64,000 nucleotides of DNA, taken from Aureimonas sp. SA4125 (GTDB lineage: Bacteria; Pseudomonadota; Alphaproteobacteria; Rhizobiales; Rhizobiaceae). The notes under the pieces are model-generated. The model worked only from the letters and a program-made list of their open reading frames with translations, searched no databases and was not told the DNA's origin. This document shows, in pieces, positions 42,312-52,280 of this stretch (its first letter is position 1; each line of letters opens with the position of its first letter). The translations under genes were made by a program, and so were the position numbers. The stretch covers positions 1,922,001-1,986,000 of the forward strand of contig NZ_AP025032.1 in NCBI RefSeq assembly GCF_019973775.1, given 5' to 3'.

Positions 42312-44699
42312 TCAGATCTTGGCGAACCGGAGCCGAAGGGCGTTGACGATGACGCTGAAGGAGGAGAGCGCCATTGCCGCCGCGGCGATGATGGGCGACA
42401 GGAGAAGCCCGGTCAGCGGGAAGAGGACCCCGGCTGCCACCGGGACGCCCGCCGCGTTGTAGGCGAAGGCGAAGAAGAGGTTCTGCCGGATGTTGCTCAT
42501 CGTCGCCTGACTGAGCTTGCGCGCATGGACGATGCCCATGAGGTCGCCGCGCAAAAGGGTGACGCCGGCACTTTCCATTGCCACGTCCGTCCCGGTGCCC
42601 ATGGCGATCCCGACGTCCGCGGCCGCCAGCGCGGGCGCATCGTTGACGCCGTCTCCTGCCATCGCGACGACCTTTCCCTCGGCACGCAGCTTGGCGACGA
42701 TGTCGCCCTTGTCCTTGGGCAGCACGTCCGCCTCGACCTCGTCGATCCCGAGCGTTCGTGCCACGGCCTCCGCCGTCGTGCGGTTGTCGCCAGTCAGCAT
42801 GACGATCCGGATCCCGGCTTCATGCAGCGCCGTGATGGCCGCCTTCGTCGTTGCCTTCACGGGGTCGGCGATGGCGAGGACACCAGCCGGCTTGCCATCG
42901 ACCGCGGCGAGGATCGCGGTTGCTCCATCGCCGCGCAGCCGATCGGCCTGCTCTTCGATTGCGGAGACGTCGACCCCGAGTTCTTGGAGGAACCGGGCAT
43001 TGCCCAGCGTGATCTTGCGACCGTCCACGACACCTACGACGCCCTTGCCCGTCGGGCTGTCGAAGTCATCGACGGCGGAGAGGGGAATGTTTCGCTCTTT
43101 TGCGGCGGCAACGATTGCGGCCGCAAGCGGATGCTCGCTGGACTGTTCAAGGCTTGCCGCGAGGTGAAGGAGATTGCTCTCGGTAAAACCTTCCGCAGGC
43201 TGGATGACGGTCACCTTGGGCCGTCCCTCGGTGAGTGTCCCGGTCTTGTCGACGACGAGGACGTCGACCTTCTCCATCCGCTCGAGTGCCTCGGCGTTCT
43301 TGATGAGGACGCCGAGTTCGGCGCCTCGCCCAATCCCGACCATGATCGACATCGGCGTCGCGAGCCCGAGGGCGCATGGGCATGCGATGATGAGGACGCT
43401 GACCGCGGCGATGAGGCCGTAGGCCATGGACGGCTCGGGTCCCCAGACTGCCCATGCGCCGAAGGCAGCGAGGGCGATCAGGATGACGGCGGGTACGAAC
43501 CAGCCCGAGACGATGTCTGTAAGTCGCTGGATCGGCGCCCGGGACCGCTGCGCCTTCGCGACCATCTGGACGATCTGCGCCAGCATGGTATCCGCGCCGA
43601 CCTTCTCGGCGCGCATGACGAAGCTGCCCTGGCCGTTCAGCGTGCCGCCGATGACCTTGCCGCCGGTCGTCTTGGCGACGGCCAGTGGCTCACCCGTGAC
43701 CATGGACTCGTCGACGTTCGAGCGCCCCTCGAGAACCTCCCCGTCGAGGGGCACCCGGTCACCGGGTCGGATCCTCAGGCGGTCGCCGACGGCGATCTGG
43801 TCGAGTTCGACTTCCTCCTCGCTTCCGTCCTTGCCGATCCTGCGTGCCGTGGCTGGCGCGAGGTCGAGGAGGGCCTTGATGGCGCCGGAAGTCTTCTCCC
43901 GGGCACGAAGTTCGAGCACCTGCCCGAGGAGGACGAGGACCGTGATGACGGCTGCCGCCTCGAAGTAGACGGCAACGGTCCCGCCATGGCCTCGGAACGT
44001 GTCAGGGAAGATGCCGGGTGCCACCGTTCCCACGATGCTGTAGAGCCACGCCACTCCGGTGCCCATCGCGATCAGCGTGAACATGTTGAGGGAGCGGGCT
44101 ACGACCGAGTTCCATCCCCGGACGAAGAACGGCCACCCCGCCCATAGGACCACGGGTGTCGCCAGAAGGAGCTGGATCCAGTTCGACGTCGCAGGGGCCA
44201 CGAAGCGATCGAGACCGAGGAAATGCCCGCCCATCTCGAGGATGACGACGGGAACGGACAGGGCGAGCCCGACCCAGAACCGCCGCGTCATGTCGTGAAG
44301 CTCTTCGCTCGGGCCCTCCTTGCCGGTGACGGTCTCCGGCTCGAGGCTCATCCCGCAGATCGGGCAGTTTCCGGGTCCGACCTGACGGATCTGCGGATGC
44401 ATCGGGCAGGTGTAGATCGCGTCCGGCTGCACGGCCACCTTCGGCCTCTCGCGGGTGTGGATGAACCGATCCGGCTCGGCCTGAAACTTCGTCTGGCATC
44501 CTTCCGAGCAGAAGAAGTAGGTCTCCCCGAGATGGCGCGTTCGATGCTGTGCCGTCGCTGGGTCGACGGTCATGCCACAGACGGGGTCGGTGGTTGCGGT
44601 GGTGGAAGCGTGCGAGCGGCCGTCGAGGCCACGGCCCTTCGCGCCTGACGGACCGTGGCCTGAGTGATCGTGCGAAGGAGTTTGGGCTGTCGTCGACAT
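42312..44699 (-). CDS. Cu/Ag P1B-1 ATPase with YHS and heavy-metal-binding domains (SilP/CopA2-like)
   Basis: 795 aa. Instead of HMA domains the N-terminus has a His-rich tract, a YHS domain ([19 protein letters not shown] ... [12 protein letters not shown], about 38-80) and a HMBD zinc-ribbon-like motif (YTCPMHPQI ... [10 protein letters not shown], about 95-120). The pump core has [30 protein letters not shown] and GDGVNDAP. The last helices show FAYNAAG and AMALSSFSV, the copper signature. Such pumps export Cu(I)/Ag(I). It forms a minus-strand pair with the DUF305 gene. Confidence 0.9.
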   Translation of the reverse strand: MSTTAQTPSHDHSGHGPSGAKGRGLDGRSHASTTATTDPVCGMTVDPATAQHRTRHLGETYFFCSEGCQTKFQAEPDRFIHTRERPKVAVQPDAIYTCPMHPQIRQVGPGNCPICGMSLEPETVTGKEGPSEELHDMTRRFWVGLALSVPVVILEMGGHFLGLDRFVAPATSNWIQLLLATPVVLWAGWPFFVRGWNSVVARSLNMFTLIAMGTGVAWLYSIVGTVAPGIFPDTFRGHGGTVAVYFEAAAVITVLVLLGQVLELRAREKTSGAIKALLDLAPATARRIGKDGSEEEVELDQIAVGDRLRIRPGDRVPLDGEVLEGRSNVDESMVTGEPLAVAKTTGGKVIGGTLNGQGSFVMRAEKVGADTMLAQIVQMVAKAQRSRAPIQRLTDIVSGWFVPAVILIALAAFGAWAVWGPEPSMAYGLIAAVSVLIIACPCALGLATPMSIMVGIGRGAELGVLIKNAEALERMEKVDVLVVDKTGTLTEGRPKVTVIQPAEGFTESNLLHLAASLEQSSEHPLAAAIVAAAKERNIPLSAVDDFDSPTGKGVVGVVDGRKITLGNARFLQELGVDVSAIEEQADRLRGDGATAILAAVDGKPAGVLAIADPVKATTKAAITALHEAGIRIVMLTGDNRTTAEAVARTLGIDEVEADVLPKDKGDIVAKLRAEGKVVAMAGDGVNDAPALAAADVGIAMGTGTDVAMESAGVTLLRGDLMGIVHARKLSQATMSNIRQNLFFAFAYNAAGVPVAAGVLFPLTGLLLSPIIAAAAMALSSFSVIVNALRLRFAKI

Positions 44700-44998
44700 G
44701 TCGGTCTCCTAGAGGTCCAGGACCACGGCTTCCTTCGTCGTTGGCTCGAAGGCCGAGTTCGACACCGTCAGTCCTGCGGACGGTCTCTGGGTGGGGCAGG
44801 GGACCCATCCAGAAACAAACGAGCCATCTTCCCCCTCACATCGCGGTATGATGGTGATCCAGGATGGCTCGGCAGAAGCATGTGCGGCCGTCTTTCGGAC
44901 GAACCCGCTCTTCAGAAACATCCATGCGGCATTGCCAGGTGGTAAGGTCAAGGGCCTTCCTGACCAAGTGGTCGACCTCTTTTGGAAGGAAATGTGGG
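44700..44998. other. Intergenic region between divergent genes
   Basis: About 300 bp between the SilP-type ATPase (minus) and a membrane-protein gene (plus). No conserved frame, MerR dyad or CsoR palindrome was recognised. Promoters for both directions should lie here. Confidence 0.45.
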
Positions 44999-45457
44999 AT
45001 GCAGGACGACGGATGGCTGCGAGCATTCCGTCGATACCTCGGCGCGACGGTCCTCGCGAACCTGGTATGGGAATTCGCGCAGATGCCGCTCTACACAGTC
45101 TGGCAGGCTCCCTGGGCTGAGATCGCCTTCGCCGGATTGCATTGTCTTGGCGGCGACGTTCTCATTGCCTCGGCTTCCATATGGGCCGCCCTGATCGTCT
45201 TGAAGGCCGAGCGCTGGCCGGAGATGCGGTTCCGGCGCGTGGCCGCGGTGACCATGACCGTCGGGCTCGGCTACACCGCCTTCAGCGAATGGCTGAACGT
45301 TTCGGTTCGTCAAAGCTGGGCCTACTCCGATCTTATGCCGACCGTCACGCCGCTGGAGATCGGCGTTTCACCCCTCGTCCAGTGGATCGTCGTTCCCGCA
45401 CTGGCTCTCTTCATCGCACGGCCGTCTCACCGAACTAAGGGCGCCTCGTTGAAGTGA
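44999..45457 (+). CDS. Uncharacterised four-helix membrane protein
   Basis: A 152-aa protein from ATG 44999 (an upstream in-frame extension to 44864 lacks hydrophobic character). Helices are visible at about 12-30, 38-60, 75-92 and 125-142. Landmarks are VLANLVWEFAQMPLYTVW and AFSEWLNVSVRQSWAYSDLMP. I do not recognise the family. It precedes a small exported protein and the broken cusBA genes, so may belong to that operon. Confidence 0.6.
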   Translation: MQDDGWLRAFRRYLGATVLANLVWEFAQMPLYTVWQAPWAEIAFAGLHCLGGDVLIASASIWAALIVLKAERWPEMRFRRVAAVTMTVGLGYTAFSEWLNVSVRQSWAYSDLMPTVTPLEIGVSPLVQWIVVPALALFIARPSHRTKGASLK

Positions 45458-45549
45458 AGCCATTTGCGTGCCTCGGGGCGGCTCAGCCAGAAAGCCATGA
45501 TGTTGCATCGCCGCTTCCCCGGCGGCATAGGCTGTGGCAGAATGACGTC

Positions 45550-45924
45550 GTGATCCTCCGTCCCATCCTTTTTCGGCTTTTCGCCTTTACGATCTTGCTC
45601 GCTTTGGCATCGATGCCGTTCGGTGGGGCCGTTGCCATGAGCGCAGGTGCCCCTGTTATGGCTGAGATGCCCGGTATGTCGCCCGGGGAAGTGGCCGACG
45701 AGATGCCATGCTGCCCGAACGATGTGCCGAAGCCGTCGACCGGATGCGACAAGTCGGCGTGCCCGACCATGGCGACCTGCGCGCAGCAGTGTGTCCCTGC
45801 TGCGGCATCCGCAGATGCCGGCATCTTCGTGGCTCCTGTTCGCCAAGACCTGGGACGGCCTACCGTGAGCGCGGTGCTCGCGTCGCTCGGCCCCGAGCCT
45901 CCCCCCCGTCCTCCAAAAAACTGA
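45550..45924 (+). CDS. Small Met/Cys-rich exported protein with PPRPP tail
   Basis: A 124-aa protein from GTG 45550. A signal helix (LFRLFAFTILLALASMPFGGA) is followed by a Met/Cys-rich mature region (MAEMPGMSPGEVADEMPCC, then CDKSACPTMATCAQQC) and a tail SLGPEPPPRPPKN. Similar in plan to the genes at 19831 and 37073; it heads the FixH-like/cusBA genes. Likely periplasmic metal-binding; inferred. Confidence 0.6.
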   Translation: MILRPILFRLFAFTILLALASMPFGGAVAMSAGAPVMAEMPGMSPGEVADEMPCCPNDVPKPSTGCDKSACPTMATCAQQCVPAAASADAGIFVAPVRQDLGRPTVSAVLASLGPEPPPRPPKN

Positions 45925-46048
45925 TCGATCAGCCGACGTGCAGCGTCGTGCAAACGGTGCGGAGCAGTCCGCATCGATGCTGAGACATGGCGTTTCGCCA
46001 CCCCGCCGCAGGCCAGACCGCGGACGGGATCGATCAGGAAGTGAGATC

Positions 46049-46453
46049 ATGAAGAAGACCAGCATGCGCGTCGCCGCGGCGACCGTCGCAGGCCTGTCGT
46101 CGCTTGGGTTCGGCTCGTCCGCTCTTGCGGCAATGACCGACTACGAGTTCCAGCTCGTGGAGAGCAAAGTGAAGTCCGGGAAGGACGCCGTAGTGGCGGT
46201 TCGGCTCGTCGACAAGCGTACGGGCAGGGCTGTCCCCGACGCCGTCGTCTTCGAGACGCGTGCCGACATGGCGCCCGACGGGATGGAGACGATGACGACG
46301 CCGATCGAAGCGGTGCCGTCGGACGAACCCGGTGTCTACCGCTTCAAGGTCGCGCTCGTCATGGACGGCGGATGGCGGATCTCGCTCGGGGCCAAGGTCC
46401 AGGGCGAGGACGGCACCTTGAAGAACGAAGTCGTCCTCCAGGCGACCGAGTGA
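46049..46453 (+). CDS. FixH/YtkA-like exported protein
   Basis: A 134-aa protein with a signal peptide ending at ALAA. The mature beta-sandwich (YEFQLVESKVKSGKDAVVAVRL ... PDAVVFETRADMAPDGMETM ... GVYRFKVALVMDGGWRISL) fits the FixH/YtkA group, often found in copper-efflux operons ahead of cusB. The ATG of cusB overlaps its stop. Confidence 0.75.
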   Translation: MKKTSMRVAAATVAGLSSLGFGSSALAAMTDYEFQLVESKVKSGKDAVVAVRLVDKRTGRAVPDAVVFETRADMAPDGMETMTTPIEAVPSDEPGVYRFKVALVMDGGWRISLGAKVQGEDGTLKNEVVLQATE

Positions 46454-46926
46454 TGCGAGCGGCGTTTGTCGTCCTCGCCCTCGTCGCCGTCTCGGCGGCG
46501 GGGGCCGGAGGCTATTGGGCAGGGCAGGCCGGAGTGACGGTTATCCAGCTCGAGGAGATGCTTGGCATTTCGGTGGACGCACCAGTCCCGCTGGAGCGTG
46601 CGATGGCCGCGGAGATGCCGTCGACGCCCGTCGTCGCCGCGGAACTCAGGCGCGTCCTCTACTGGCGGGATCCCGACGGGAAGCCAAGCTACTCAGCCTC
46701 GCCGAAGAGGACGGACGACGGGCGGGATTTCATTGCCGTCCGCGACGACGGAGCGAGCGCCGCATCGACGGCCTCTCCAGCGGTCTCGCCCGTGATCACC
46801 ACGCCGGGACCTCTCGCGGCTTCAGACAGGAAGGTTCGCTCCTACCGCAACCCGATGGGCCTTCCAGACACCTCGCCGGTGCCGAAGAAGGATGGACTTG
46901 CCCCCTTTTAGTGGAGAGCGTTTTGA

Positions 46927-47787
46927 TTACGCGGCGGCCAGTCGTTCGAACTGGACGGGGCTGATGAAGTCGAGCGCGGAATGGCGCCGGACGGGGTTGT
47001 AGAAGCTGTCGATGTAGCGGCCGATGGCCGCCTTCGCCTCGGTCCTGGTCTGGAAGACGGTGCGCCAGACCAGCTCGGATTTCAACGTCTTGAAGAAGGT
47101 CTCGACCATCGCATTATCATAGCAGTTGCCCTTGCCGGACATCGAGATCAGCACGTCGTACCTGCGTAGCTCGGCCTGATAGTCGATCGAGCAATATTGG
47201 CTGCCGCGGTCAGAATGATGGATCAGGCCGGTTTTCGGGCGGCGCAGGACGAGGGCCTTGCGGAGCGCCTCGAGAGCCAACTCCTTGTGTAGACGATCGC
47301 TGACGGCCCAGCCGACGACGCGCCGGGCGAACAGGTCGATGACGACGGCGAGATACAGCCAGCCCTCTCGCGTCCAAACATAGGAGATGTCGGCTCCCCA
47401 CTTCTCGTCCCGGCGTTCGGTCGCGAAGTCCTGATCAAGGAGGTTCGGCGCGATCGGGAAGGCGTGCAGGCTGTCCGTCGTTCGCTTGAACCGCCGCTTC
47501 TGCCGGGCCTTGAGGCCGTTCTCGCGCATCAGGCGCGCTGTCCGACGGCGCCCGATAGCGATCCCCTCGGCCTGGAGTTCATGCCGCATGCGAGGACTCC
47601 CATAGGTGCCGTTCGACAACCGAAACGCCGAGCGGACATGCGCCAGAAGCACCATGTCGCGCTGCTGCCGGCGGCAGGCCGGTCGATCCTTCCATGCAAA
47701 ATAGCCGCTCGAGCTGACGCCGAGGACCTTGCAGAGACGCTGGACGGGGAATTCTTCTTTCGCCGCATCGATGAGTTCGAACCTCAC
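46927..47787 (-). CDS. IS3-family transposase OrfB (type a, copy 2)
   Basis: A 286-aa DDE integrase-core protein identical to the one at 8196-9056 (catalytic segments GADISYVW, HHSDRGSQYCS, YDNAMVETFFK). Coupled to orfA by ATGA. Confidence 0.95.
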   Translation of the reverse strand: MRFELIDAAKEEFPVQRLCKVLGVSSSGYFAWKDRPACRRQQRDMVLLAHVRSAFRLSNGTYGSPRMRHELQAEGIAIGRRRTARLMRENGLKARQKRRFKRTTDSLHAFPIAPNLLDQDFATERRDEKWGADISYVWTREGWLYLAVVIDLFARRVVGWAVSDRLHKELALEALRKALVLRRPKTGLIHHSDRGSQYCSIDYQAELRRYDVLISMSGKGNCYDNAMVETFFKTLKSELVWRTVFQTRTEAKAAIGRYIDSFYNPVRRHSALDFISPVQFERLAAA

Positions 47788-48092
47788 CGACTTCCCTCCC
47801 GGGCGAAAAAAGCCATCGCCTTCTTCAGGATGCCACGCTCCTGACGAAGGATCTCATTCTCCCGCCGCAGCCGCTTCATCTCCGCAGCCATGTCCTCGAC
47901 GCGGTCGGGAGGCGGGCTTTCTATCAAGGCGTCGCGCCGCTTGTCGATCCAGCGCCGCAGTGTCGATAGCCCAACGCCAAGGTCCTCCGCGATCTCGCGC
48001 TGCGTCCGGCCGCTCGTCTCAACCAGACGGACGGCTTCCTCCTCGAATTCCTTCGTAAATCGTCGCTGTGTCTTCGCCATGGAGTTCCTCAT
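47784..48092 (-). CDS. IS3-family transposase OrfA (type a, copy 2)
   Basis: A 102-aa HTH protein identical to the one at 9053-9361. Confidence 0.95.
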   Translation of the reverse strand: MRNSMAKTQRRFTKEFEEEAVRLVETSGRTQREIAEDLGVGLSTLRRWIDKRRDALIESPPPDRVEDMAAEMKRLRRENEILRQERGILKKAMAFFAREGSR

Positions 48093-49187
48093 GCCTCATT
48101 GAGAACTCTCCACTTTTCCGGGGCAAGTCCAGGATTCGATGGGAATGGACTACATCCCCGTCTACGACGGTCCGGAGGAAGAGGAGGGCGTCGTCACCGT
48201 CTCCCCGGGGCGGCTCCAGAGAACGGGGGTCCGCTCCGAGCTCGTGTCCCGGCAGGTCGTCGGTCGGCCGCTGCGGGTGCCGGGCGTGGTGAAGCTCGAC
48301 GAACGGATGGTCTCTGTCGTCACTACGCGGGCCGACGCCTTCGTGGAGGAGGTCGCCGACGTAACCACGGGTGCGGCCGTTCGGAAGGGGCAGCCGCTGG
48401 TGCGCCTCTACTCGCCAGAGATGGCCGCTGCCGGCGCGCAGTACGTGATCGAGCTCAAGAGCGGGGGAGCAGCTAGGTCGGGCGGAGCGGGCCTGAAGCT
48501 CCGCAACCTCGGCGTCCCGGAGGGGGCAATCACGGAAATGGAGCGGACGGGTAAGGTCCCGCCTTCCATGACCTGGACGGCGCCTAGGGACGGTCTCATC
48601 CTAGAACGGGCGGCCGTCGACGGCATGATGACCGAGGCGGGAGACGTCCTCTTCCGTCTCGCCGACGTCTCGCGGGTGTGGCTCGTCGCAGACGTGCCCG
48701 AGCGCGAGGTCGGAGTCCTCCGGCTCGGCAACGCCGCGCGAAGCACCTTCAGGGGACTGCCTGGCCAGACATTCGACGGCCGCGTAGACCTCGTCTACCC
48801 GCAGGTCTCGCCCGAGACTCGGACGGTGAAGGTGCGCATCGAGATCGAGAACCTGGACGGTCTCCTGCTGCCCGACATGTATGCCGATGTCGAGATCGAA
48901 TCAGGTGTCGGCAGTGCAGTCGTTGCAGTTCCGAATGACGCCATCCTCGACACGGGATCGCGACAGGTGGTGATCCTCGATCGCGGCGACGGCCGCTTCG
49001 AGCCCCGTCCCGTCGAGATCGGTGCCCGCGGCACGGACGTGACTGAGATCACGACGGGCATCCAGGCGGGAGACCGAGTGGTGACCGGCGCGAACTTCCT
49101 GATCGACGCCGAAAGCAACATCAAGGCGGCCCTGTCCGCCCTCGATCCCAAGCCGAACGGGCCGGCCCCGATGGCGGAGGCACGGCC

Positions 49188-49718
49188 GTGATCGCGCGTG
49201 TCATAGCATGGAGCGCGAGGAACCTCGTCCTCGTCTTCGTCGGCACCCTGTTCGCGGTCGCGGGTGGCCTCTACGCGTTGAAGACGCTGCCGCTGGACGC
49301 GATCCCGGATCTCTCCGACGTCCAGGTCATCGTCTACACCGAGTATCCAGGCCAAGCCCCGCAGGTCGTCGAGGACCAGGTCACCTATCCCCTGACGACG
49401 GCCATGCTGACGGTGCCGAAGTCGAAGGTCGTGCGCGGCTTCTCGTTCTTCGGCGTGTCCTTCGTCTACGTCGTGTTCGAGGACGGCACCGATCCCTACT
49501 TCGCCCGCAGCCGGGTCCTCGAGTTCCTGAACGCCGCCGGGCGTCGCCTTCCTGTTGGCGTGACGCCGACGCTCGGCCCGGACGCGACGGGCGTAGGCTG
49601 GGTCTACCAGTACGCGGTGGTCGCCAAAGACAGGACGCTTGCTGAGCTCCGATCCTTGCAGGACTGGGTCGTGAGGTTCGCCGCTTCCGACGCCGACGGG
49701 GTCGCCGAGGTGGCAAGC
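49188..49718 (+). pseudogene. cusA: RND heavy-metal pump (CusA-like), truncated by IS21
   Basis: The first 177 codons of a HME-RND transporter. Start overlaps the cusB stop (ATGA). It contains the first helix ([20 protein letters not shown]), [20 protein letters not shown] and the porter-domain start ([20 protein letters not shown]). At 49719 the IS21 element begins. Sequence beyond the far end of IS21 (54869 on) does not resume cusA, and no target duplication is visible, so the rest of the gene was lost by deletion or rearrangement. Not functional. Confidence 0.92.
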
Positions 49719-49791
49719 TGTTGATTTCCACCCGGAACTGACCCGGGTTTTCCATCGAGAATTGACCCGGCTCTGAGTTATGCTGAGTGGG

Positions 49792-50586
49792 TCATGTGTG
49801 GGTCAAGGCATGTGCGCTTTCCTTCCTCTTGCGGGTGGCGGCGTCGGTGCTGGCTCTGAAGCGGAAGCTGTCATTTCCAGTCTCCAGGATGTGGCAACGA
49901 TGTGTGAGGCGATCGAGCAGCGCGGTGGTCATCTTGGCATCGCCGAAGACGGTGGCCCATTCGCTGAAGCTCAGATTGGTCGTGATGACGACGCTGGTGC
50001 GCTCGTAGAGCTTGCTCAGCAGGTGGAAGAGCAGCGCACCGCCTGAGGCACTGAATGGCAGGTATCCAAGCTCGTCCAGGATCACGAGATCGAGACGGAC
50101 GAGGGTCTCGGCCAGTTGGCCGGCTTTGCCCTTGGCTTTCTCCTGTTCGAGCATGTTGACGAGTTCGATGGTCGAGAAGAACCGAACTTTCCGGCGATAA
50201 TGCTCGACGGCCTGAACGCCAAGGGCGGTCGCGACATGGGTTTTGCCCGTGCCCGGCCCGCCGATCAGCACGACATTCTCCATTCCTTCGATGAACTCGC
50301 AGCGATGGAGCTGGCGCACCGTGGCCTCGTTGATCTCGCTGGCTGAGAAGTCGAAGCCCGCCAGATCCTTGTAGGCCGGGAAGCGTGCTGCCTTCATGTG
50401 ATAGGCGATCGAGCGCACCTCGCGTTCCGCCATCTCGGCCTTGAGGAGCTGCGTCAGGATCGGCACGGCGGCTTCGAAGGCAGGCGCGCCTTGCTCAATC
50501 AGGTCGGTGACGGCCTGGGCCATGCCATACATCTTGAGGCTGCGCAGCATGATGACGACGGCGCCGCTGGCGGGATCATGACGCAT
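49792..50586 (-). CDS. istB: IS21-family helper ATPase IstB
   Basis: A 264-aa AAA+ (DnaA/DnaC-like) ATPase that assists IstA. Walker A is [16 protein letters not shown] and Walker [13 protein letters not shown]; sensor-1-like [12 protein letters not shown] follows. The start at 50586 overlaps the istA stop region. It appears intact although its partner is broken. Confidence 0.93.
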   Translation of the reverse strand: MRHDPASGAVVIMLRSLKMYGMAQAVTDLIEQGAPAFEAAVPILTQLLKAEMAEREVRSIAYHMKAARFPAYKDLAGFDFSASEINEATVRQLHRCEFIEGMENVVLIGGPGTGKTHVATALGVQAVEHYRRKVRFFSTIELVNMLEQEKAKGKAGQLAETLVRLDLVILDELGYLPFSASGGALLFHLLSKLYERTSVVITTNLSFSEWATVFGDAKMTTALLDRLTHRCHILETGNDSFRFRASTDAATRKRKESAHALTHT

Positions 50587-50833
50587 GGCGGCCTCCACTC
50601 CTGCGGGCGCGCAAATCGTCGTAGCGCTCGACATTGGCCTTGGGCTCTCGGCGCAGCAGCAGCGTTTGCGGCGTGTCGATGGCCGGGCCGTCGATCGTCT
50701 TTCCGTCGATCAGACGGTGCAGGATGTTGAGCACGTGGGTCTTGGTGGCGACCCCCTCTGACAGTGAGAGGTGGTCCCGGAAAACCGGACCAGCATTTAG
50801 GGTGGATCGCCTGATGAGAAGGACGATCCGAGC

Positions 50834-51115
50834 ATGTCGAAGAGGGCGCGGTATTCCGCGGAATTCAAAGCCAAGGTCGCGCTGGATGCGATCCGAGGCG
50901 AGCTGACGCTGGCCGAATTGGCGAAGAAGCACGGGGTGCATCCGAATGTAGTCGGCCAGTGGAAGCGCCTGGCCATCGAGAACATGGCGACAGCGTTCGG
51001 GGGCGGCGTTGCCGAGACGGCCCAAGATCGCGATGCGGAATTCGAGAAGCTCCACGCCAAGATCGGGCAACTCGTTGTGGAACGGGATTTTTTGCAGAAG
51101 GCCTTCGGTCGATGA
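50834..51115 (+). CDS. IS3-family transposase OrfA (type c)
   Basis: A 93-aa HTH protein: YSAEFKAKVALDAIRGELTL, KHGVHPNVVGQWKRLAIE, then a coiled coil. ATGA overlap with orfB. Confidence 0.94.
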   Translation: MSKRARYSAEFKAKVALDAIRGELTLAELAKKHGVHPNVVGQWKRLAIENMATAFGGGVAETAQDRDAEFEKLHAKIGQLVVERDFLQKAFGR

Positions 51116-51969
51116 GCCGGGATCGAAGGCAGGCAGGCATCGAGAAGGACCATCCTCGTCTCAGCGTCCGGCGCCAATGCCGTCTTTTGTCGTTGACGCG
51201 CTCGACGCTGTACGCCACGCCCGCGGGCGAGAGCGCCGAGAACCTCGCTTTGATGCGACGGATCGACGAGCAGTTCCTGGAGACGCCATGGTATGGCTCT
51301 CGGCAGATGGCGCGCTGGCTGCGTCGGCAGGGTTATCTCGTCGGGCGTCATCGCGTTCGGCGGCTGATGCGCAAGATGGGCCTGTCGCCGATCTACCAGG
51401 CGCCGCGAACCAGCCAGCCGCACCCGCAGCACCGGATCTATCCCTATCTCCTGCGGGAACTGACGATCGAGCGGCCGAACCACGTCTGGTGCACAGACAT
51501 CACCTACATCCCGATGCGGCGAGGCTTTCTGTATCTCGTGGCGATTATGGACTGGGCGACAAGGAAGGTGCTGGCCTGGCGGCTGTCGAATACGATGGAC
51601 GTCGGCTTCTGCATCGAGGCGCTGGAGGAGGCCATGGCCCGCTTCGGCAGACCGGAGATCTTCAACTCCGACCAAGGCTCGCAGTTTACCAGCGCCGACT
51701 TCACCGACAAGCTGAAGGCGGCCGGGATCAGGATCTCGATGGATGGCAGAGGTCGCTGGATCGACAATCGGTTCATCGAGAGGCTCTGGCGGTCGTTGAA
51801 ATACGAATGCGTCTACCTGAATGCGTTCGAGACGGGCTCCGAAGCCCGGCATGGGATCGGCTCGTGGATCAGCTACTATAATGCCGAGAGGCCGCATTCG
51901 AGCCTACATGACGCGACACCGAACGAAGCCTATGCGATGAGCTGGGCCGATGAGAAACTGGCGGCATAA
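51112..51969 (+). CDS. IS3-family transposase OrfB (type c)
   Basis: A 285-aa DDE protein. Catalytic segments: HVWCTDITYIPMRRGF, FNSDQGSQFTSADF and WIDNRFIERLWRSLKYE. Intact. Confidence 0.95.
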   Translation: MSRDRRQAGIEKDHPRLSVRRQCRLLSLTRSTLYATPAGESAENLALMRRIDEQFLETPWYGSRQMARWLRRQGYLVGRHRVRRLMRKMGLSPIYQAPRTSQPHPQHRIYPYLLRELTIERPNHVWCTDITYIPMRRGFLYLVAIMDWATRKVLAWRLSNTMDVGFCIEALEEAMARFGRPEIFNSDQGSQFTSADFTDKLKAAGIRISMDGRGRWIDNRFIERLWRSLKYECVYLNAFETGSEARHGIGSWISYYNAERPHSSLHDATPNEAYAMSWADEKLAA

Positions 51970-52280
51970 CCACAACCGCGTTCCACTCTAAATCCGCCGC
52001 TGGATGGTCTGAAAACCGGGACCACCTCTGTGCCAGCTCCACTGCGGCCAGCACCGCCTGCTCATCATGGTGCAGGACCAGGGCAAGGATATCGACCATC
52101 TCGCGATCGCCACCGGGCCGTCGCAACATCTGATCCTGCAATCGCCGGAAGCCTGACGGCAGTTCAGCGAAAGGAGCACCGTTGCGCAGCGCGCCGGGCT
52201 TGCGCTGGATCACCGCCAGATAATGATGCCAGTCGTAGATCGTTCGCGGCGGCAGATGATGCGATCGCTCGATCCGCCGT

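Larger units (their letters stand above)
46893..48131 (-). mobile_element. IS3-family insertion sequence (type a), copy 2, inside cusB
   Basis: 1239 bp, apparently identical to 8162-9400 and in the same orientation. Perfect 12-bp inverted repeats. Target duplication gga at 46890-46892 and 48132-48134. Confidence 0.97.
46453..49191 (+). pseudogene. cusB: RND periplasmic adaptor (CusB-like), split by IS3
   Basis: Two pieces of one gene: 46453-46892 (N-terminal helix, linker and start of the metal-binding domain RSYRNPMGLPDTSPVPKKD) and 48132-49191 (MGMDYIPVYDGPEEEEG, barrel-sandwich, beta-barrel and membrane-proximal domains to the stop). Removing the IS and one copy of the gga duplication rejoins the frame exactly as KKDSMGMDYIPVYDG, the usual CusB metal-site sequence. 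The insertion separates the signal/anchor from the rest, so export should fail. A free start at 48139 could make a cytosolic 350-aa fragment. Function before disruption: linking inner-membrane CusA to an outer channel. Confidence 0.92.
50767..52029 (+). mobile_element. IS3-family insertion sequence (type c), nested in istA
   Basis: 1263 bp with 14-bp inverted repeats (agaggtggtcccgg and its complement) and a 3-bp duplication gtg at 50764-50766 and 52030-52032. Single copy in the window; different from types a and b. Confidence 0.93.

Noticed and set aside
8162..48131. A composite transposon bounded by the two identical IS3 copies
   Set aside because: Each copy has its own 3-bp duplication (cag; gga), so they inserted independently; a composite unit would share one outer duplication.
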